A stretch of 64,000 nucleotides of DNA from Malania oleifera. Lineage: Eukaryota > Streptophyta > Magnoliopsida > Santalales > Ximeniaceae. Below, piece by piece: positions 24,735 through 37,758 of the stretch. Positions within the stretch are counted from its first letter, which is position 1, and each line of letters begins with the position of its first letter. A model generated the notes under the pieces. That model made no database searches. It was not told where the DNA came from and saw only the letters and a list, made by a program, of their open reading frames with translations. Where the stretch lies: positions 92,416,691-92,480,690 of the forward strand of contig NC_080423.1 of assembly GCF_029873635.1 (NCBI RefSeq), in the 5' to 3' direction. The position numbers were made by a program, and so were the translations under genes.

Positions 24735-25495
24735 CGAACTTTCTATCGAGCTGCTTTTTGTGACATTTCTTACCGAACTGCTCTTCGTGGCAATTCTTGC
24801 TTATCCGTTTCTACCGAACTACTCTTTGTGTCATTTCATGCCCAGCTGTTTCTACCGAACTGCTCTTCGTGGCATTTCTTGCCAAACTTCTTCTGCTGAG
24901 CTGCTCTTCGCGGCATGTTTTTTCGACTTGTTTGTGTCGAGCTGCTCCCTATAGCATTTCTTGCTGAACTGTTTATGCCGAACTGCCTTTCGAGGCATTT
25001 TTTGATGAGCTATTTCTGTCGAGCTATTCTTCGTGGCATTTCTTGACAAGTTATTTCTGCCGAGCTGCTCTTCGTGGCATTTCTTCCCAAATTGGTTCTG
25101 TCGAACTGCCCTTAGTGGCATTTCTTGCTGAGCTGTTTATGTCGAACTACCCTTCGTGGCATTTTTTGTCTAATTGTTTCTATCGTGCTATTCTCCGTGG
25201 CATTCCTTGATGAGCCATTTCTGCCGAGTTGCTCTTCATGACTTTTTTTGCTAAGCTATTTTTGCTGAGTTGCCTTTCATGGCATTTGTTGCTGAGCTGT
25301 TTCTGTCAAGCTGCTCTTCGTGGCATTTTTGGTCAAGCTATTTTTGCTGAGTTGCCCTTCATGGCATTTATTGTTGAGCTGTTTTTGCTGAGCTGCTCTT
25401 GTGGCATTTTTTATCGAGCTGTGTTCATCGAGCTGCTCTTAGTGGCATTTCTTGTCAAGCTGTGTTCGCTGAGCTGCTCTTCGTGGCATTTTGTT
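24735..25495. repeat. 41-bp minisatellite (unit 2)
   Basis: It has the same GCCGAGCTG / CTCTTCGTGGCATTT architecture as 12890-13815 but is shorter. Open frames on both strands are by-products of the repeat. Confidence 0.88.
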
Positions 25496-26004
25496 GATGT
25501 ACTTTGTGGCCTCACGAGCTGTCCGTGTTAGTTGGGTCTTCCCTGCCTACTTGAGTGGTGTTCATTTGTATTTGCATTCTTCTGGCCTCACAAGCATTGC
25601 TTTATCAGTTGAGACTTATTTGCTTAATGAGTTGTGCTCATTTATTAGGCTTCTGTGTGGCCTCACGAGTTGTGCTCATTAGTTGAGTCTTGTTTTGCCT
25701 AATGAGATGTGCTCACCCGGCTGTTGTGTGGCCTCACAAGCTATGCTCGTCAGTTGGGTCTTATTTGCCTAACAAGTTGTGCTCATTATTGGGCTTTGTT
25801 TGTGTAAATTTATTCAAGGTTAAATTTTAAATTTACTATTTAAAAGTCGTCCCAAATGAGAAATAAGAGTTAATGACATCATGGGTGCTTTTTATTTTTC
25901 TTTTTATTTTTTTCTTTTTGGTGAGAAAGCTTTCACCAAATAGTTAATGCGCCAATGGGGATGGTTCATGTTCATTGAGACATCCCCAATTTGTTGCTCA
26001 TGCG

Positions 26005-26780
26005 TAGGGGTGAGCATAATTCGATGGAAACCGAATTAACCGGCCGAAATTGGCCGGTTTGGTTCGGGTAAAAAATTCGGTTCGGTCAGTTCGGTTAAAA
26101 ATCTATAAATTTTTGGTTAATCGGTTTCAATTCGGTTAACGGTTAAAAAAATATCGGTGAACCGATTAACTGAATTACTAATACTTTATATTTTTAATAT
26201 AATTTATAATAGGGCAATTGGGGCCGTCGGGCTCGGGCGACTCGGTTTCTCAGTTTCTCTATGCTCTGCCGAGTGCCGATCTGCCCCGTACGGCGCACGC
26301 CCGCAAGCCGCAGCTCTCCTACCTCTCCGTCGGAGTCATCGACTCATCAGACCACCTCTCGGAGAGTTGGAGTCGGCAAATCCCCTTTGGCCCTTTCATC
26401 GTCTTCGAGTCTTCGGCAGCTCGGCTCTCCAGAGTCCAGCCTCTCGTCTCGGTCCTTAGCGTCTCAGACTCTCAGCCACCAGCTTGCCGTGCAAACCCGG
26501 ATGGCCGGACCCCAATAACTCAGTAAGTCTTCCTCTTCTCCTCCTCCTCGAGTCCTTGGTTCCTCCTCCTCCTCTTCTTCTACTTCTACTTCTTCTTCTT
26601 CTTCTTCCACTTTTGTATAATAATCAATTTTAAATAAAATTGGTTAAAATGGTTAACCGAATTACCCGTTTGGGTAATTCGGTCGGGTCCGGTTCGGTTA
26701 ATGCTTTTATTTAACCAAATTTTTCGGTTAATTCGGTTAATTACCCGAATTTGATCGAACCGACCGTTTGCTCACCCCTA
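26005..26780. mobile_element. Non-autonomous hAT DNA transposon with a GC-rich core
   Basis: The 12-bp terminal inverted repeats TAGGGGTGAGCA are perfect, and the 8-bp TSD CTCATGCG flanks them (25997-26004, 26781-26788). Both features are diagnostic of hAT elements. Subterminal regions are rich in CGGTT/AACCG motifs (AATTCGGTTAA and inverses), likely transposase binding sites. Units 1 and 3 lack it (GCTCATGTGTACAAATT near 14355). The middle (about 26218-26520) is markedly GC-rich and open in all three plus frames. It looks like foreign or captured sequence, but I do not recognise a product. No transposase is encoded. Confidence 0.9.
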
Positions 26781-28003
26781 CTCATGCGTAAAAGTTAGTT
26801 TTCTGACTTGGCTTTCATACCCTATTTATAAACAAGTCCAAAATACAAGAGAACTATAAATAAACTTCTCAAAGACACAATAAAATTTAAAAGCAAAGTT
26901 CAAAAATTAAAATATCTGCAATTCTAGTGGAAAATTAAACTACACACGCATAATTATTAATTAATTGCTTTGAACTTAGTTCAGGAAAATGTCTTGAATC
27001 ACGGAAATTGATTGAAAAAAAAATTCATATAGTGGACCTCACACAATAGGATTTAAGATTTGCTATTGTTGTTATTGAATGCATAATTACTAATTAATTA
27101 AATGTATGTTTGGTACATAAGAATGAAATGGAATGAATAATAATTTCATACTAAATTTTATCATGTTCTCCATTTATAATTTCATTCCTTTTCTTTTTTA
27201 ACCATTCCATTATGCAAATAGAACATCCTTGTATGATTATCTATGATTATGGGAAGAAATCTACCCCAACTCAACTCCAGCTATACAGTTATCTATGAGT
27301 GGGAAATATGATCTTACCCCAACTCAAAGTTGGTTATGTATGGCAGTGTATTTGGGTGTAGTTAGGATTGAGCGAAAACAGATTTCACAGATCAAATTAA
27401 AGAACTTCAGTTAAATCGGTTCAATTAAGATTTTAATTTCGATTGTTTTGGTTTGATTTTTAAAAATTTCTATGATTTGTGATTGGTTCATTTGGTTTAA
27501 GAGAATTTTATTTTCGATTAATCAAATTTATCAATCAAATGTATAAACATTAATATATAAAAATTATAAATATATATATGTAAATAAATATATATTATAA
27601 ATAAAAATACAATATATATATATTACATATAAAAATATAAATATGTAAATTAGAAATGCATCATAATTTCAATTAACCAAGTCAAAACAAAAATTCAATT
27701 GGGTGATTATGCAACCTTAGTATCAGCAACCTAAACCGAAATTTTTCTATGAATTTGGTTAATTTATTGAATTCACTATAGTGGCTGATTGTGCAACCTT
27801 ACTATCAGCAAACATACCTATCTAAAAGTAGTTTGCGATTATTTATTATAATTACTTTTTCAAATTAGTGAGTTTTACAAAAAATACTTCTTTAGAAAAT
27901 AATTAGTTCCTAAAATAAGTTGTTTGGAAAAATATTTTTTTAAGTACTTATTTAAACATTCATTAATAAAGCAAGTAAAAAAACAACTAAAAAAGAGGAC
28001 TTG

Positions 28004-28414
28004 TGGCTCCCATGGGCATAACGCGGTGGAAAGGCATCAGCACGTAAGAAGGGGCATCGGGAGTTCAATTCTAGGTAGATATACTCACGGAACCAACGGT
28101 ATTTGTGGATAGTGAGAATTTACTCTGTAAGCTAGTGGGGACCGTGAATAGTGAGAGTTCGCTCTGTGAACTAGCGGGAACCGTGGATGGTGAGAGTTTT
28201 CTGTAAGCCAGCGGGGACTTGGATGGTAATGGAGATGTGTCCCAGGGGTTGGGTTGGCCGAACATCCAATTGATGCACGGAAGTCGTGTCTGCATTCCGG
28301 ACTTTACCTGATCAGCGAAACCTAGGTGGAGGACATTGATCCGTAGGTTTGGTGCCGCACTAGGGGGATCCGAAAGGCTTGTTGGTGGCTGGAGTTCCTA
28401 TCTAATAAAAAAAA
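28004..28414 (+). mobile_element. tRNA-derived SINE, copy 2 (uninterrupted)
   Basis: It is the sister of the SINE at 18518 and has the identical TSD AAAAAAGAGGACTTG (27989-28003, 28415-28429), so the two arose by duplication of one insertion. The A-box-like ACGCGGTGG is near 28020 and the decayed B box AGTTCAATTCT near 28065. It has one more internal repeat of about 36 bp than copy 1, ends in poly-A, and shows the empty site of the Copia derivative at 28388-28398. Confidence 0.88.
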
Positions 28415-29133
28415 AAAAAAGAGGACTTGTGAAGACTTAGTTAGGTGGATGTATGATTTTAGAATAGCTTTCATATTTTCTCTTTAGAATCAAATACTAT
28501 TAGAAATAAAAATTAATTCTATATGACTAAAAATTATGAAAACCAATTATTAATGACATAAAAATTAAAACTTTGTTTATTGATTTATTTAGTAAACTCA
28601 TTTTATTTTCTTCTTGCTTTACTTATAACCGAACTTAACAAAGTATATTTTTTCATATTTTTCTTTCTATTTTCTTGTTGTCTTCTAAATTCCAAATAAG
28701 CTACTCTTTTAGATTAAAAAAAAGAAACTATTTAATCGAGACAAACAAATTTACATATTCTTACAATTATATTCTATGAAACAAAAGTTGCATTCCCAAA
28801 TTATTTTTTAACTCTCTTGGTTTTGGTAACAAAAAAAAATTTATAAAAAAAAAAAAAAAGGAAAAAGAAGTCATCTACTTTCGTATGGTCTAACTTCATG
28901 TTACAATTTCAAGTCTTAGATCTCATTTCATAATTTTCATCATCTCATTATGGGTGTATTTGAGTTGTGATGAGTTAATATAGTGGGATATGTTTATTAG
29001 ACTTAACTAAAAAATGTTAAGCTCGAAATTTAATTCAAACTCAATCAATCTCAAAATTTTTGAATTTAAACTCAATTTGATTGCAAGTTCTTCAAACTCG
29101 AGCTCAACTTGATTAGTCTTAATCGAATTGTAT

Positions 29134-29726
29134 TGTTGAGAATTCCACTTGTGAGCTTGTCCCGCATTGAAAAATTAGAGTGGATGATGGGTACTTATAT
29201 ACATGGTTGGGCCCAAGACCCAATAAGCTTAAACTTTTGGGTCAAGTTGGTGTTCACCCATGTATATCAAGCCCACCCATGAGCTCCTCCGGTCCTAACA
29301 AGTGGTATCAGAGCTGATGATTCGTAACTCTCAATGAGCGACATAGTAAAAAGTCAAGATGTGAAGCTAATTCTCCTAATATGATAACAGTTGGAGGACT
29401 AAGTGTGGCTGAGGGCAATAAGGATCATCTAGGCTACGGATGGATCCGAATAGGGTCAAGACCCACTTGAGCAACTGTTGGAGAATTGGGCTTGTTCTGA
29501 TAAGGGAGACGGTTTCCATTCAAGGTGGAGTAGTTGGAAATCACAAGTGAGGGGGAGATTGTTGAGAATTCCACTTTTGAGCTTGTCCCACATTGAAAAA
29601 TTAGAGTGGATGATGGGTACTTATATAAATGGTTGGGCCCAAGACCCAATAGGCTTAAGCTTTTGGGTCAAGTTAGTGTTCACTCATGTATATCAAGCCC
29701 ACCCATGAGCTCCTCTAGTCCTAACA
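29134..29726 (+). mobile_element. TRIM element, copy 2, complete
   Basis: LTR1 is 29134-29300 and LTR2 29560-29726, each 167 bp, TGTTGAGAATTCC to AGTCCTAACA. The primer binding site TGGTATCAGAGC (initiator tRNA-Met) lies at 29303-29314, and the polypurine tract GTGAGGGGGAGAT sits just before LTR2. The TSD TGTAT is at 29129-29133 and 29727-29731. The insertion site is identical to the TRIM in unit 1, so the insertion was copied with the unit. It has no coding capacity and depends on enzymes from other elements. Confidence 0.92.
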
Positions 29727-30624
29727 TGTATTTAATATTAAACATATAAAAATTATATTTAAAAATTTTAAAAGATTATATTTTTCTTTCTTTTACTAAT
29801 TGTTTTTTTTTTTTTCAAATTCCGAATAAGTTACCTTCTTGGATAAAAAGAAATTACACGAGACAAGCAAATTTACATATTCTTACAATTAAATTGCATG
29901 AAAGAGAAACCATACTACCAATTTCAACAAACCATTTTACATTTGTTTTTTTCAAAACTTTTTTGGCTCCCTTATCCCAAAATATAGAAGGAACGGAGTG
30001 ATCTACTTTTATCTATACATGAGGAGATATTTCATTAATTGATAATTGTAACTATTTTAGTCTTGAGTCATATTTCTTAATTTTGATTCTCACATTAGGC
30101 TAATTATAGTTGAGTTACATGGAAGGATACTCGAACTCAACTCAATTTTCAAATGTTGAACTCGAAAATCAACTCTATTCGATCAATATCAAAATTGCTA
30201 AACTTGAATTTGATTCAATTGCAAGTTCTTCAAACTCGAACTCGAATTAATTTAGCTTAATTTACCTAAACTTAAATACATGTATAAAATATATAGAACA
30301 TTATGTTGACAATAGATTTTGTCTAGGAGTCAATTCACCAAGAACATAGGGCACATCCTAAGCTTGCCCCCTTCCTCAATTTATCTCTACCATATCGGAG
30401 CATTCTCAATCAATTTTGACTGTCCTAGGTAATCTGAGGTGGTCCAAGATAGTTAGGATGTGTCTAGTGATGTCTCGAGTTTCATGCACAAAAATCAAGA
30501 CTTTGTCGGTGGCATTTTGACGAAAGGCCCAAATTAGAGATAAGAAAGTCTTCCTACTTTATTTTTACCTTTTTATAACTTTGTGTTTTAGCCTTTTCAA
30601 CTTTTTTAAAGTTGGAAAAGTCTT

Positions 30625-30885
30625 TTGTCGTCACACTAATGAAAGCCCCGCAAGTTTATTTGTAGGACTATATTTGTTCATTGGACATTAAGTCTTTGTC
30701 ATCACACTAATGAAAGCCCTGCAAGTTTAGTTGTAGGATTATGCTTGTTCATTGGGCATAAAGTCTTTGTAATCACACTAATGAAAGCCCTGCAAGTTTA
30801 GTTGTAGGACTATACTTGTTCATTGGACATAAAGTCTTTGTCATCACACTAATGAAAGCCCTACAATTTTAGCGTTAGAAATTTT
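30625..30885. repeat. 71-bp tandem repeat, four copies (unit 3)
   Basis: CTAATGAAAGCCC recurs from 30636 at 71-bp spacing, with the same copy number as unit 1. Confidence 0.9.
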
Positions 30886-31914
30886 GTTGTTGCATTGTGC
30901 GGTGCAATTTAAGCCACCATGAGTTGTGTTTGGGACTGGATGTCAATCAAGCATTTCTGTGCACACCCATACATATATACTGCAGGATAAAAAATAGAAG
31001 GTGAGGAGCACAACTACCCTGCGAAGGAATTTGGTGCTTAAGGGTGTTTGATTCTTGGTTTGTTCCAATTTCCTAGCCTTAGTCATATTTCATTGTTCAA
31101 ATGTGAAGAGTTCCTCATCATTTAATATAAAGGTCATTTTTTGTATGATAAAAGGCCTTCGACAAGTTGTCAATGATAATTTTCAGTAATTTTTATTTTG
31201 CATTTTTTAATAATAAATCTTACCCCTTTCTAATTTATTAACGAGTGTTGTGGGATAAAAATGGTGATGACCTGCAAGACTGCTCCCCAACTTTCGATCA
31301 CCTAAAAAGGGTGAAAGTAAAATAGGCTTGGAAGACCCGGGGTGTACTTCGGGGGATCACTTTGATGCCTAAGTAAGGGGAATGCTTCAAAGAGATTGAA
31401 TGCAATAGTAAAGATGAGTTAAGAATGAGATACCTTCACTTGTTTGCGTCCCCCTCTTTATAGTGGCGAGGGTTGACCCTTGAGGTGATTCGTCATTATG
31501 ATGCGAGGGCATGGATCGCTCTCGGGTCATAAAGCGCTAGCATGTATCACTCCGAGAGTTTAAGGTACCAACGTGGATCACTCCCCTCTTTTTTGAGTTG
31601 GATCTGATTGCTCTCTCCAAAAGGTTTGACTTGGGGAGTGATGGTTAAGTGTTGACTTTTTGATATATTTTGGGCATATCAGTTGTCCCCCCCCCCCTTC
31701 GGCTCTGTTGAGCCGATTCATGTACCGAGCCTGCCTTCTGCCAAGCCGATGCCCCGAGGGTTCGGCTAGTCTAAGGCGGTTGTGCTCTTATTGGGCTTTG
31801 CCGAACTTGTTCACATGTCGAGCTGCTTTTTTGTTGGGCTGATGCTGTAGGGGTTTGGCTGGTTCAGGCCGATGCTTACTGAGTCGATGTCCAGAGGGTT
31901 TCGGTTAAGGTGCT

Positions 31915-32685
31915 CTTGCCAAGCTATTCTTCGCGACAGCTTGTTCGGAGCTGTTCTCTGCAGAGCTGTGTTCTTAGGCATTTCTTACTGAGTTGCTTTC
32001 ACTAAGATGCTCTCCATGGAATTTCTTGTTGAGTTGTTTCTACCTAACTGCTCTTCGCGGCATGTCTAGCCAAGCTGTTTGTGCCGAGCTGCTCCCAATA
32101 GCATTTCTTACCGAGTTGTTTTGGCTGAGCTGCCCTTGGTGGCATTTCTTGCCGAGCTGTTTATGCCAAACTACCCTTCGTGACATTTTTTGTTGAGTTG
32201 TTTCTGTTGAGCTATTCTTCGTGGCATTTCTTGACGAGTTATTTCGACCGAGCTGCTCTTCGTGGCATTTCTTGTCGAGTTGTTTTTGTTGAGCTACCCT
32301 TCATGGCATTTTTTGTTGAGCTATTTCTACCGAGCTGCTCTTTAGGGCATTTCTTGCTGAACCATTTCTTCCGAGTTGCTCTTCGTAGCATTTCTTGCCG
32401 AACTGTTTCTGCCAAGCTGCTCTTTCGTGACATTTTTTCCTGAGCTATTTCTGTTGAGTTGCCTTTCATGGCATTTGTTGCCCAGCTATTTCTGCCGAGC
32501 TGCTCTTCGTGGCATTTTTTATCGAGCTATTTCTGCTGAGTTGCCCTTCATGGCATTTGTTGCCGAACTGTTTCTGCCGAGCTGCTCTTATGGCATTTTT
32601 TACTGAGCTGTGTTTGTCGAGCTGCTCTTAGTGGCATTTCTTGTTGAGTTGTGTTTGCTGAGCTGCTCTTCGTGGCATTTTGTTG
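31915..32685. repeat. 41-bp minisatellite (unit 3)
   Basis: This is the third copy of the GCCGAGCTG / CTCTTCGTGGCATTT minisatellite. Frames open on both strands are not conserved between units. Confidence 0.88.
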
Positions 32686-33822
32686 ATGTACTTTGTGGCC
32701 TCACGAGCTGTCCTTTTCAGTTGGGTCTTCCCTGCCTACCTAAGTGGTGTTCATTTGTCTTTACATTCTTCTAGCCTCACAAGCGTTGTTTTGTCAGTTG
32801 GATCCTATTTACCTAATGAGTTGTGCTCATTTATTGGGCTTTTGTGTGACCTTGCGAACTGTGCTCATTAGTTGGGCCTTGTTTTTCCTAGTGGGATGTG
32901 CTCACTCGGCTATTATGTGACCTCACGAGTTGTGTTCGTCAATTGGGCCTTATTTGCCTAACAAGTTGTGCTCATTATTGGGCTTTGTTTGTGTAAATTT
33001 ATTTAATTTTAAATTCAAGTTTAAAAATTCACGTTGATGCCATTAACTCTTATTTCTCATTTGGGATGGCTTTTAAATAGTAAATGTGGTAATAATGACA
33101 TCAGGGGTGCTTTCTATTTTTCTTTTTGTCTTTTTTCTTTTTGGTGAGAAAGCTCTCACCCAAATAGTTAATGCTCCAATGGGGACGGTCCATGTTCATT
33201 GAGATATCCCCAATTTGTTGCTCTTGTGTACAAATTAGTTTTCTGACTTGGCTTTCATACCCTATTTATATAAACAAGTCCAAAATACAAGAGAGTTACA
33301 AATAAACTTCTCAAAGACACATTAAAATTTAAAAGCAAACATCAAAAATTAAAATATCTGCAATTCTAGTGAAAATTAAACTACACACACATAATTATTA
33401 ATTAATTGCTTTGAACTTAGTTGAAGAAAATGTCTCGAATCACAGGAATTGATTGAAAAGAAATTCATATAGTGGACCTCATATAATAGGATTTAAGATT
33501 TGCTATTGTTGTTATTGTATTTATAATTACTAATTAATTAATGTACGTTTAGTACATAAGAATGAAATGGAATGGATAATAATGAAATTAAATTTATTAC
33601 TAGATTTTATTATATTCTCCATTTATAATTTCATTTCATTTCTTTTCTATCCATTCCATTATGCAAATCGAACATCCTTGTTAAGATTGGAAAAATAATT
33701 TTCTCTATTAAATTCCAGCCATTACAAGGATTACAAGAGTATATATATACATAAAAGAATTTAAAAATGGAAAGAGTATATTTCTCTTAAATGGAAAGTG
33801 TATATTGCTCTAATACTCTCCC

Positions 33823-36800
33823 TCAAGTTGGAGCATGGAGATCTGTAATGCCCAACTTGCGTGATAAGTTTTGGAAATGGTCACGACCCAAAACTTTGGT
33901 GAAGATATCGGCAAGCTGACTGTGGGAAGCAGCCCATAACTTGTCACAAACAATATGACAATCGATTTCTATATGTTTGGTACGTTCGTGGAAAATAGGA
34001 TTCTGGGCGATGTGAAGAACCGCTTGATTGTCACAATATAAAAGCATAGGCTGGGAATGCGGTACGCCAAGATCATTTAAAAGAGATTTGAGCCATATAA
34101 GTTCACTGGTAGTGGAAGCAAGCGCTCGGTACTCAGTTGCGGTGGAGGAGCGAGAGATTGTAGTTTGCTTCTTAGTGCACTAGGAAATTGGACTATTGCC
34201 CAGCTGAATGAAAAAACCAGTGGTGGAGCGGCGGGTGAGGGGACAACTAGCCCAATCCGAATCAGAATAGGCTGAGACTTGAAGAGTATTGGCAGTAGGA
34301 AAAAATAAGCCCTGACCTAGAGATGCCTTAATGTATCGAAGAACACGTACAACAGCATCATAATGTGGCCGTCTAGGCTGGAGTATAAATTGACTAAGAA
34401 TGTTGACCGGAAACACGATGTCGGGATGAGTGATGGTGAGATATATTAAACGTCCAATGATTCGCCGAAACGAGCTTGGATTGGAGAGAAGATCACCATC
34501 AGTATTATTGAGCTTGAGATTTTGTTCCATGGGAAAGTGGGCAGGATGAGCACCAAGATGACAGCTATCAGTGAGGATGTTAAGAGCATATTTGCTTTGA
34601 TTAATAAATATGCCAGTGGGAGAGTGAGCAACTTCAAGGCCAAGGAAATATTTCAATTTTTCAAGATCCTTTAGTTTGAATTTCTGAGCAAGCACTTTGA
34701 AAGTGCTAATATCGGAGAGATCATTACCTGCCACGAGAATGTCATCAACATAAACAAGTATGAGAGTAAACGACTGACCCTAAGAACGGGTGAAAAGGGA
34801 ATGGTCGGTTTGAGATTGGGTGAAACCCGCAGTAAGTAAAACAAAAGATAATTTAAAAAACCAATTGCGAGAGGCTTGCTTAAGACCATAAAGGGATTTT
34901 TGAAGACGACAAACACGAGTCTCCCCCTATTTGCAATAACTCAGTGGAGGGAGCATATAGACCTCCTCATCGAGGTCACCATGGAGAAAAGTGTTGTTGA
35001 CGTCCAATTGAAGGAGATGCCAATTCCAAGTTGCAGCCACGACTAGAACACACCTAATAGTAATGAGTTTAGCAACAGGAGCAAAAGTGTCATGATAATC
35101 CAAACCTTCTACTTGAGTGTAGCCCTTGGCCACCAAGCGAGCTTTGTGTCACTCTATGGATCCATCGGCTCGAAGTTTTGTTTTGAACACCCATTTACAG
35201 CCAATTAGTTTTTTACTAGGTGGAAGGTGCTGAAGAACCCATGTATTTTGGTTTCTAAGGCTTGGATTTCAGAAGCTATAACATCACGCCAATGTGGGTG
35301 CAGTACAGCCTGAGAATATGAGGTAGGTTCGGGATGTTGGGACATGACAGAAAGAAAAGTCAAATGTTGGTTAGAGAAATGATGATAAGATAAAAAGAGG
35401 AGAGACAATAAACCGTACCTGAGGAACATCTTGAAACTTGTGAAGCCGTGGAGGTCTTTGGTATGGTAGGGCAGAGATAATCAACCAAGTAAGAGGGATG
35501 TGTGATAGCTCGTTTAGGCCATGAAGAGGTCGATGGAGGGGGTGGTGGAAAGGGTGAAGGTGGAGGTGTCGGGGAGGAGACCAAGGAAGAAGGAGGAAGA
35601 GATGAGGGGTTAGGGTTAGGTGTCGATGGTGGAGGAGGTAAAGTGTAGGAAAGATGTATATCAGGAATAGGAAGGGGAAGGACGGGAGAAGATGTAGGAG
35701 TGGAAGAGATGAGATGATAGGGAAAAACATTTTCTTCAAAAGTGACATCATGAGGGATGAAATTTTTTCTAGTTTTCAAGATCGTAGACACAATAAGCCT
35801 TATGATGAGCAAGATAGCCTAAGAAAATACATCGAAGAGCATGGGGAGAGAATTTATCGCTGTGTTGACGAGCAGTTTGGGCATAGCACAAGCACACAAA
35901 CACTCGCAAGTGTGTATAGTACGGTGGTTTCTGAAAAAGAAGTTCATAAGGGGACTTATGATTGAGGCTGGGTAAAGGAGTGCGGTTAGTTAAATAAGTG
36001 GCTGTGAAAATGCATTCACCCCAAAAAGAGATGGGAAGATTAGCTTGAAAACACAAACACCGAGCCACATTAAGAAGATGGCGATGTTTACGCTCAGCAA
36101 CACCATTCTGTTGAGGTGTATCCACACATGTACGCTCATGAAGAATACCTTGATCATGGATAAAAGTTTGGAGTGAAGAGGATAGAAAAATTCTCTACCA
36201 TTATCAATGTGCACGTTGATTTTTGACCATGGAGCAAAAATTCGTAATGCAAGAGAAAGTATCAGATTTCATACGCATAAGATAGACCCATGTAGCACGC
36301 GAGTAGTCATCTACGATTGTTAAAAAATAACGTGCACTAGAAAGTGAAGTCATAGGATAACCACCTCATATATCACAATAAAGCCTATTAAAACAAAATG
36401 TGCTTTTAATTGTAGTTAAAGAAAAAGGTAAACGAGTGTGCTTTGCTCTAGCACAAACATCACAAGGCAGATGAGAAGAAGAAATATATAAGGTTTTCGG
36501 AATACATGAGATAGAAGGGTTGCCAAGACGTTGATGCCAAAGAGTAGTGTCAGAAACACATTGAGAGTGAAAAACTAAGGCGGAGGGAGGCATCCCGTGC
36601 TTCACACGTTCCAATCAGTCTCCTCATTGATAGGTCCTGAAAGACACAAAAAGTGGGAAAAAAAATAGCAACACAATTGAGATCCTTGGTAAGTTTGCTG
36701 ATGGATAATAAGTTAAATTTAAATGAAGGCACATAAAGAACATTAGAAAGAGAGAAAGTAGGAGAAAACCGCATAGTGCCGGTATGAGTTACAGAAACAA

Positions 36801-37119
36801 TGTCACCATTTGGAAACTTAATGGGGTATGACTAATTGAGAAGCTTAATATTAGCAAGAGAAGACAAATTGGAAGTCATGTGATCGGAGGCACCTGAATT
36901 AACAATTCATTCAGTGTTAGAAAGAGAAACAGAATGACAAGAGGTGAAGTTACTAGCAAAATTGGCAAAGTTGGTGTTCAAGGGCGACAAAAGATCAAGA
37001 GTTGACGGTATTGTTCGCTGAGGAGACCGACCAGGGATAGCAATCTCAGAAGAGTTTGAAGAACCTGTGACATTATTTGCTGCCATAAAAGAACCAAATG
37101 CTGCCATAACGTCAAACAA
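33823..37119 (-). pseudogene. Copia pol remnant (protease to RNase H)
   Basis: Domains in order on the minus strand are as follows. A gag tail and protease region lie near 36890-37119, where the motif reads stop-IVNSGASDHM: the catalytic Asp is Asn and the preceding Trp is a stop. GAG-pre-integrase LWHQRLGNPS and CDVCARAKHTRLPF lie at about 36410-36545. Integrase carries TPQQNGVAERKHRHLLNVAR near 36060-36120. RT starts [23 protein letters not shown] (about 35136), continues [14 protein letters not shown], and further on has KYFLGLEVA and YSDSDWASCP (34180-34734). RNase H is [16 protein letters not shown]...HIEIDCH (33823-34047). Stops and frameshifts separate the blocks, and the N-terminal gag is absent, so the element cannot move by itself. 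Confidence 0.88.
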
Positions 37120-37758
37120 TTCAAATAAATAAAAAAATCACCAAATCTGGCCAACGCAGAGCTTTGCAATGACCAAAAAATTATAAACCTTCGATTTAAG
37201 AATTTTCGAATTTAATCAGAGAAGTCAAAGGTGCCGGAGTGTTGAAACCACTAAGGCAAGCTAAAACTGAGATAAGGATTATACTTGTTGCCTGCAGATT
37301 GAGAGCTCTTAACTGAGGATCAACCGGCGGTGTGAAGAAGCCCCATAGGTTCAGGCCGAAAACAAGTCCTTTTGTAATACACTTCATGTGCTTCAATGTA
37401 AGTTAGTATGTTCACTTCTTTCTTCATACAGACAAGAAACTGCTGCGTGCGTTCGGTGACAACACTGATAGACGTCGCTGAAAAATCAAGAAGGCCACTG
37501 AGAATGGTAGCAGTAGGGTCCACTAGACGGAAGAGGAGCCGGAGAACTGAGAGAGCGTCGAACTGAGAACACAGAAACGATGAGCCGCTGGAGAAGATGA
37601 GGGTCGGAAGAGCACCGGCCAAAATGGAGAGCATGACACTGAATACGACAACGAGCAGAGGGTGACGCCGGAACATGGAGATGCAGCAGCGAACTCCACG
37701 GGAGATAGTGCAGGGAGGAACGACCACAACGGTAGCTTCAGCGTAGGGAGTAGGAGAA

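Larger units (their letters stand above)
21853..28003. repeat. Macro-repeat unit 2
   Basis: This is the second copy of the 7.8-kb unit. It lacks the TRIM: the site near 22578 is uninterrupted. Segment 22922-23268 does not match units 1, 3 or 4 and looks like a private replacement. It has three 71-bp repeats (about 23515-23700), the 41-bp minisatellite 24735-25495 and the 71-76-bp repeat 25500-25800. It also carries a hAT element at 26005-26780 and a private 2.1-kb deletion at about 27360, where unit 1 positions 14973-17077 are missing. No gene was seen. Confidence 0.8.

Noticed and set aside
26157..26526. Three overlapping plus-strand frames of 85-102 codons
   Set aside because: They lie in the GC-rich core of a hAT element. 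No recognisable protein is encoded and no one frame is favoured. It is reported only as possible captured sequence.
35654..35965. 103-codon plus-strand frame
   Set aside because: It is the complement of the Copia integrase/linker region, which is coded on the minus strand with recognisable motifs.
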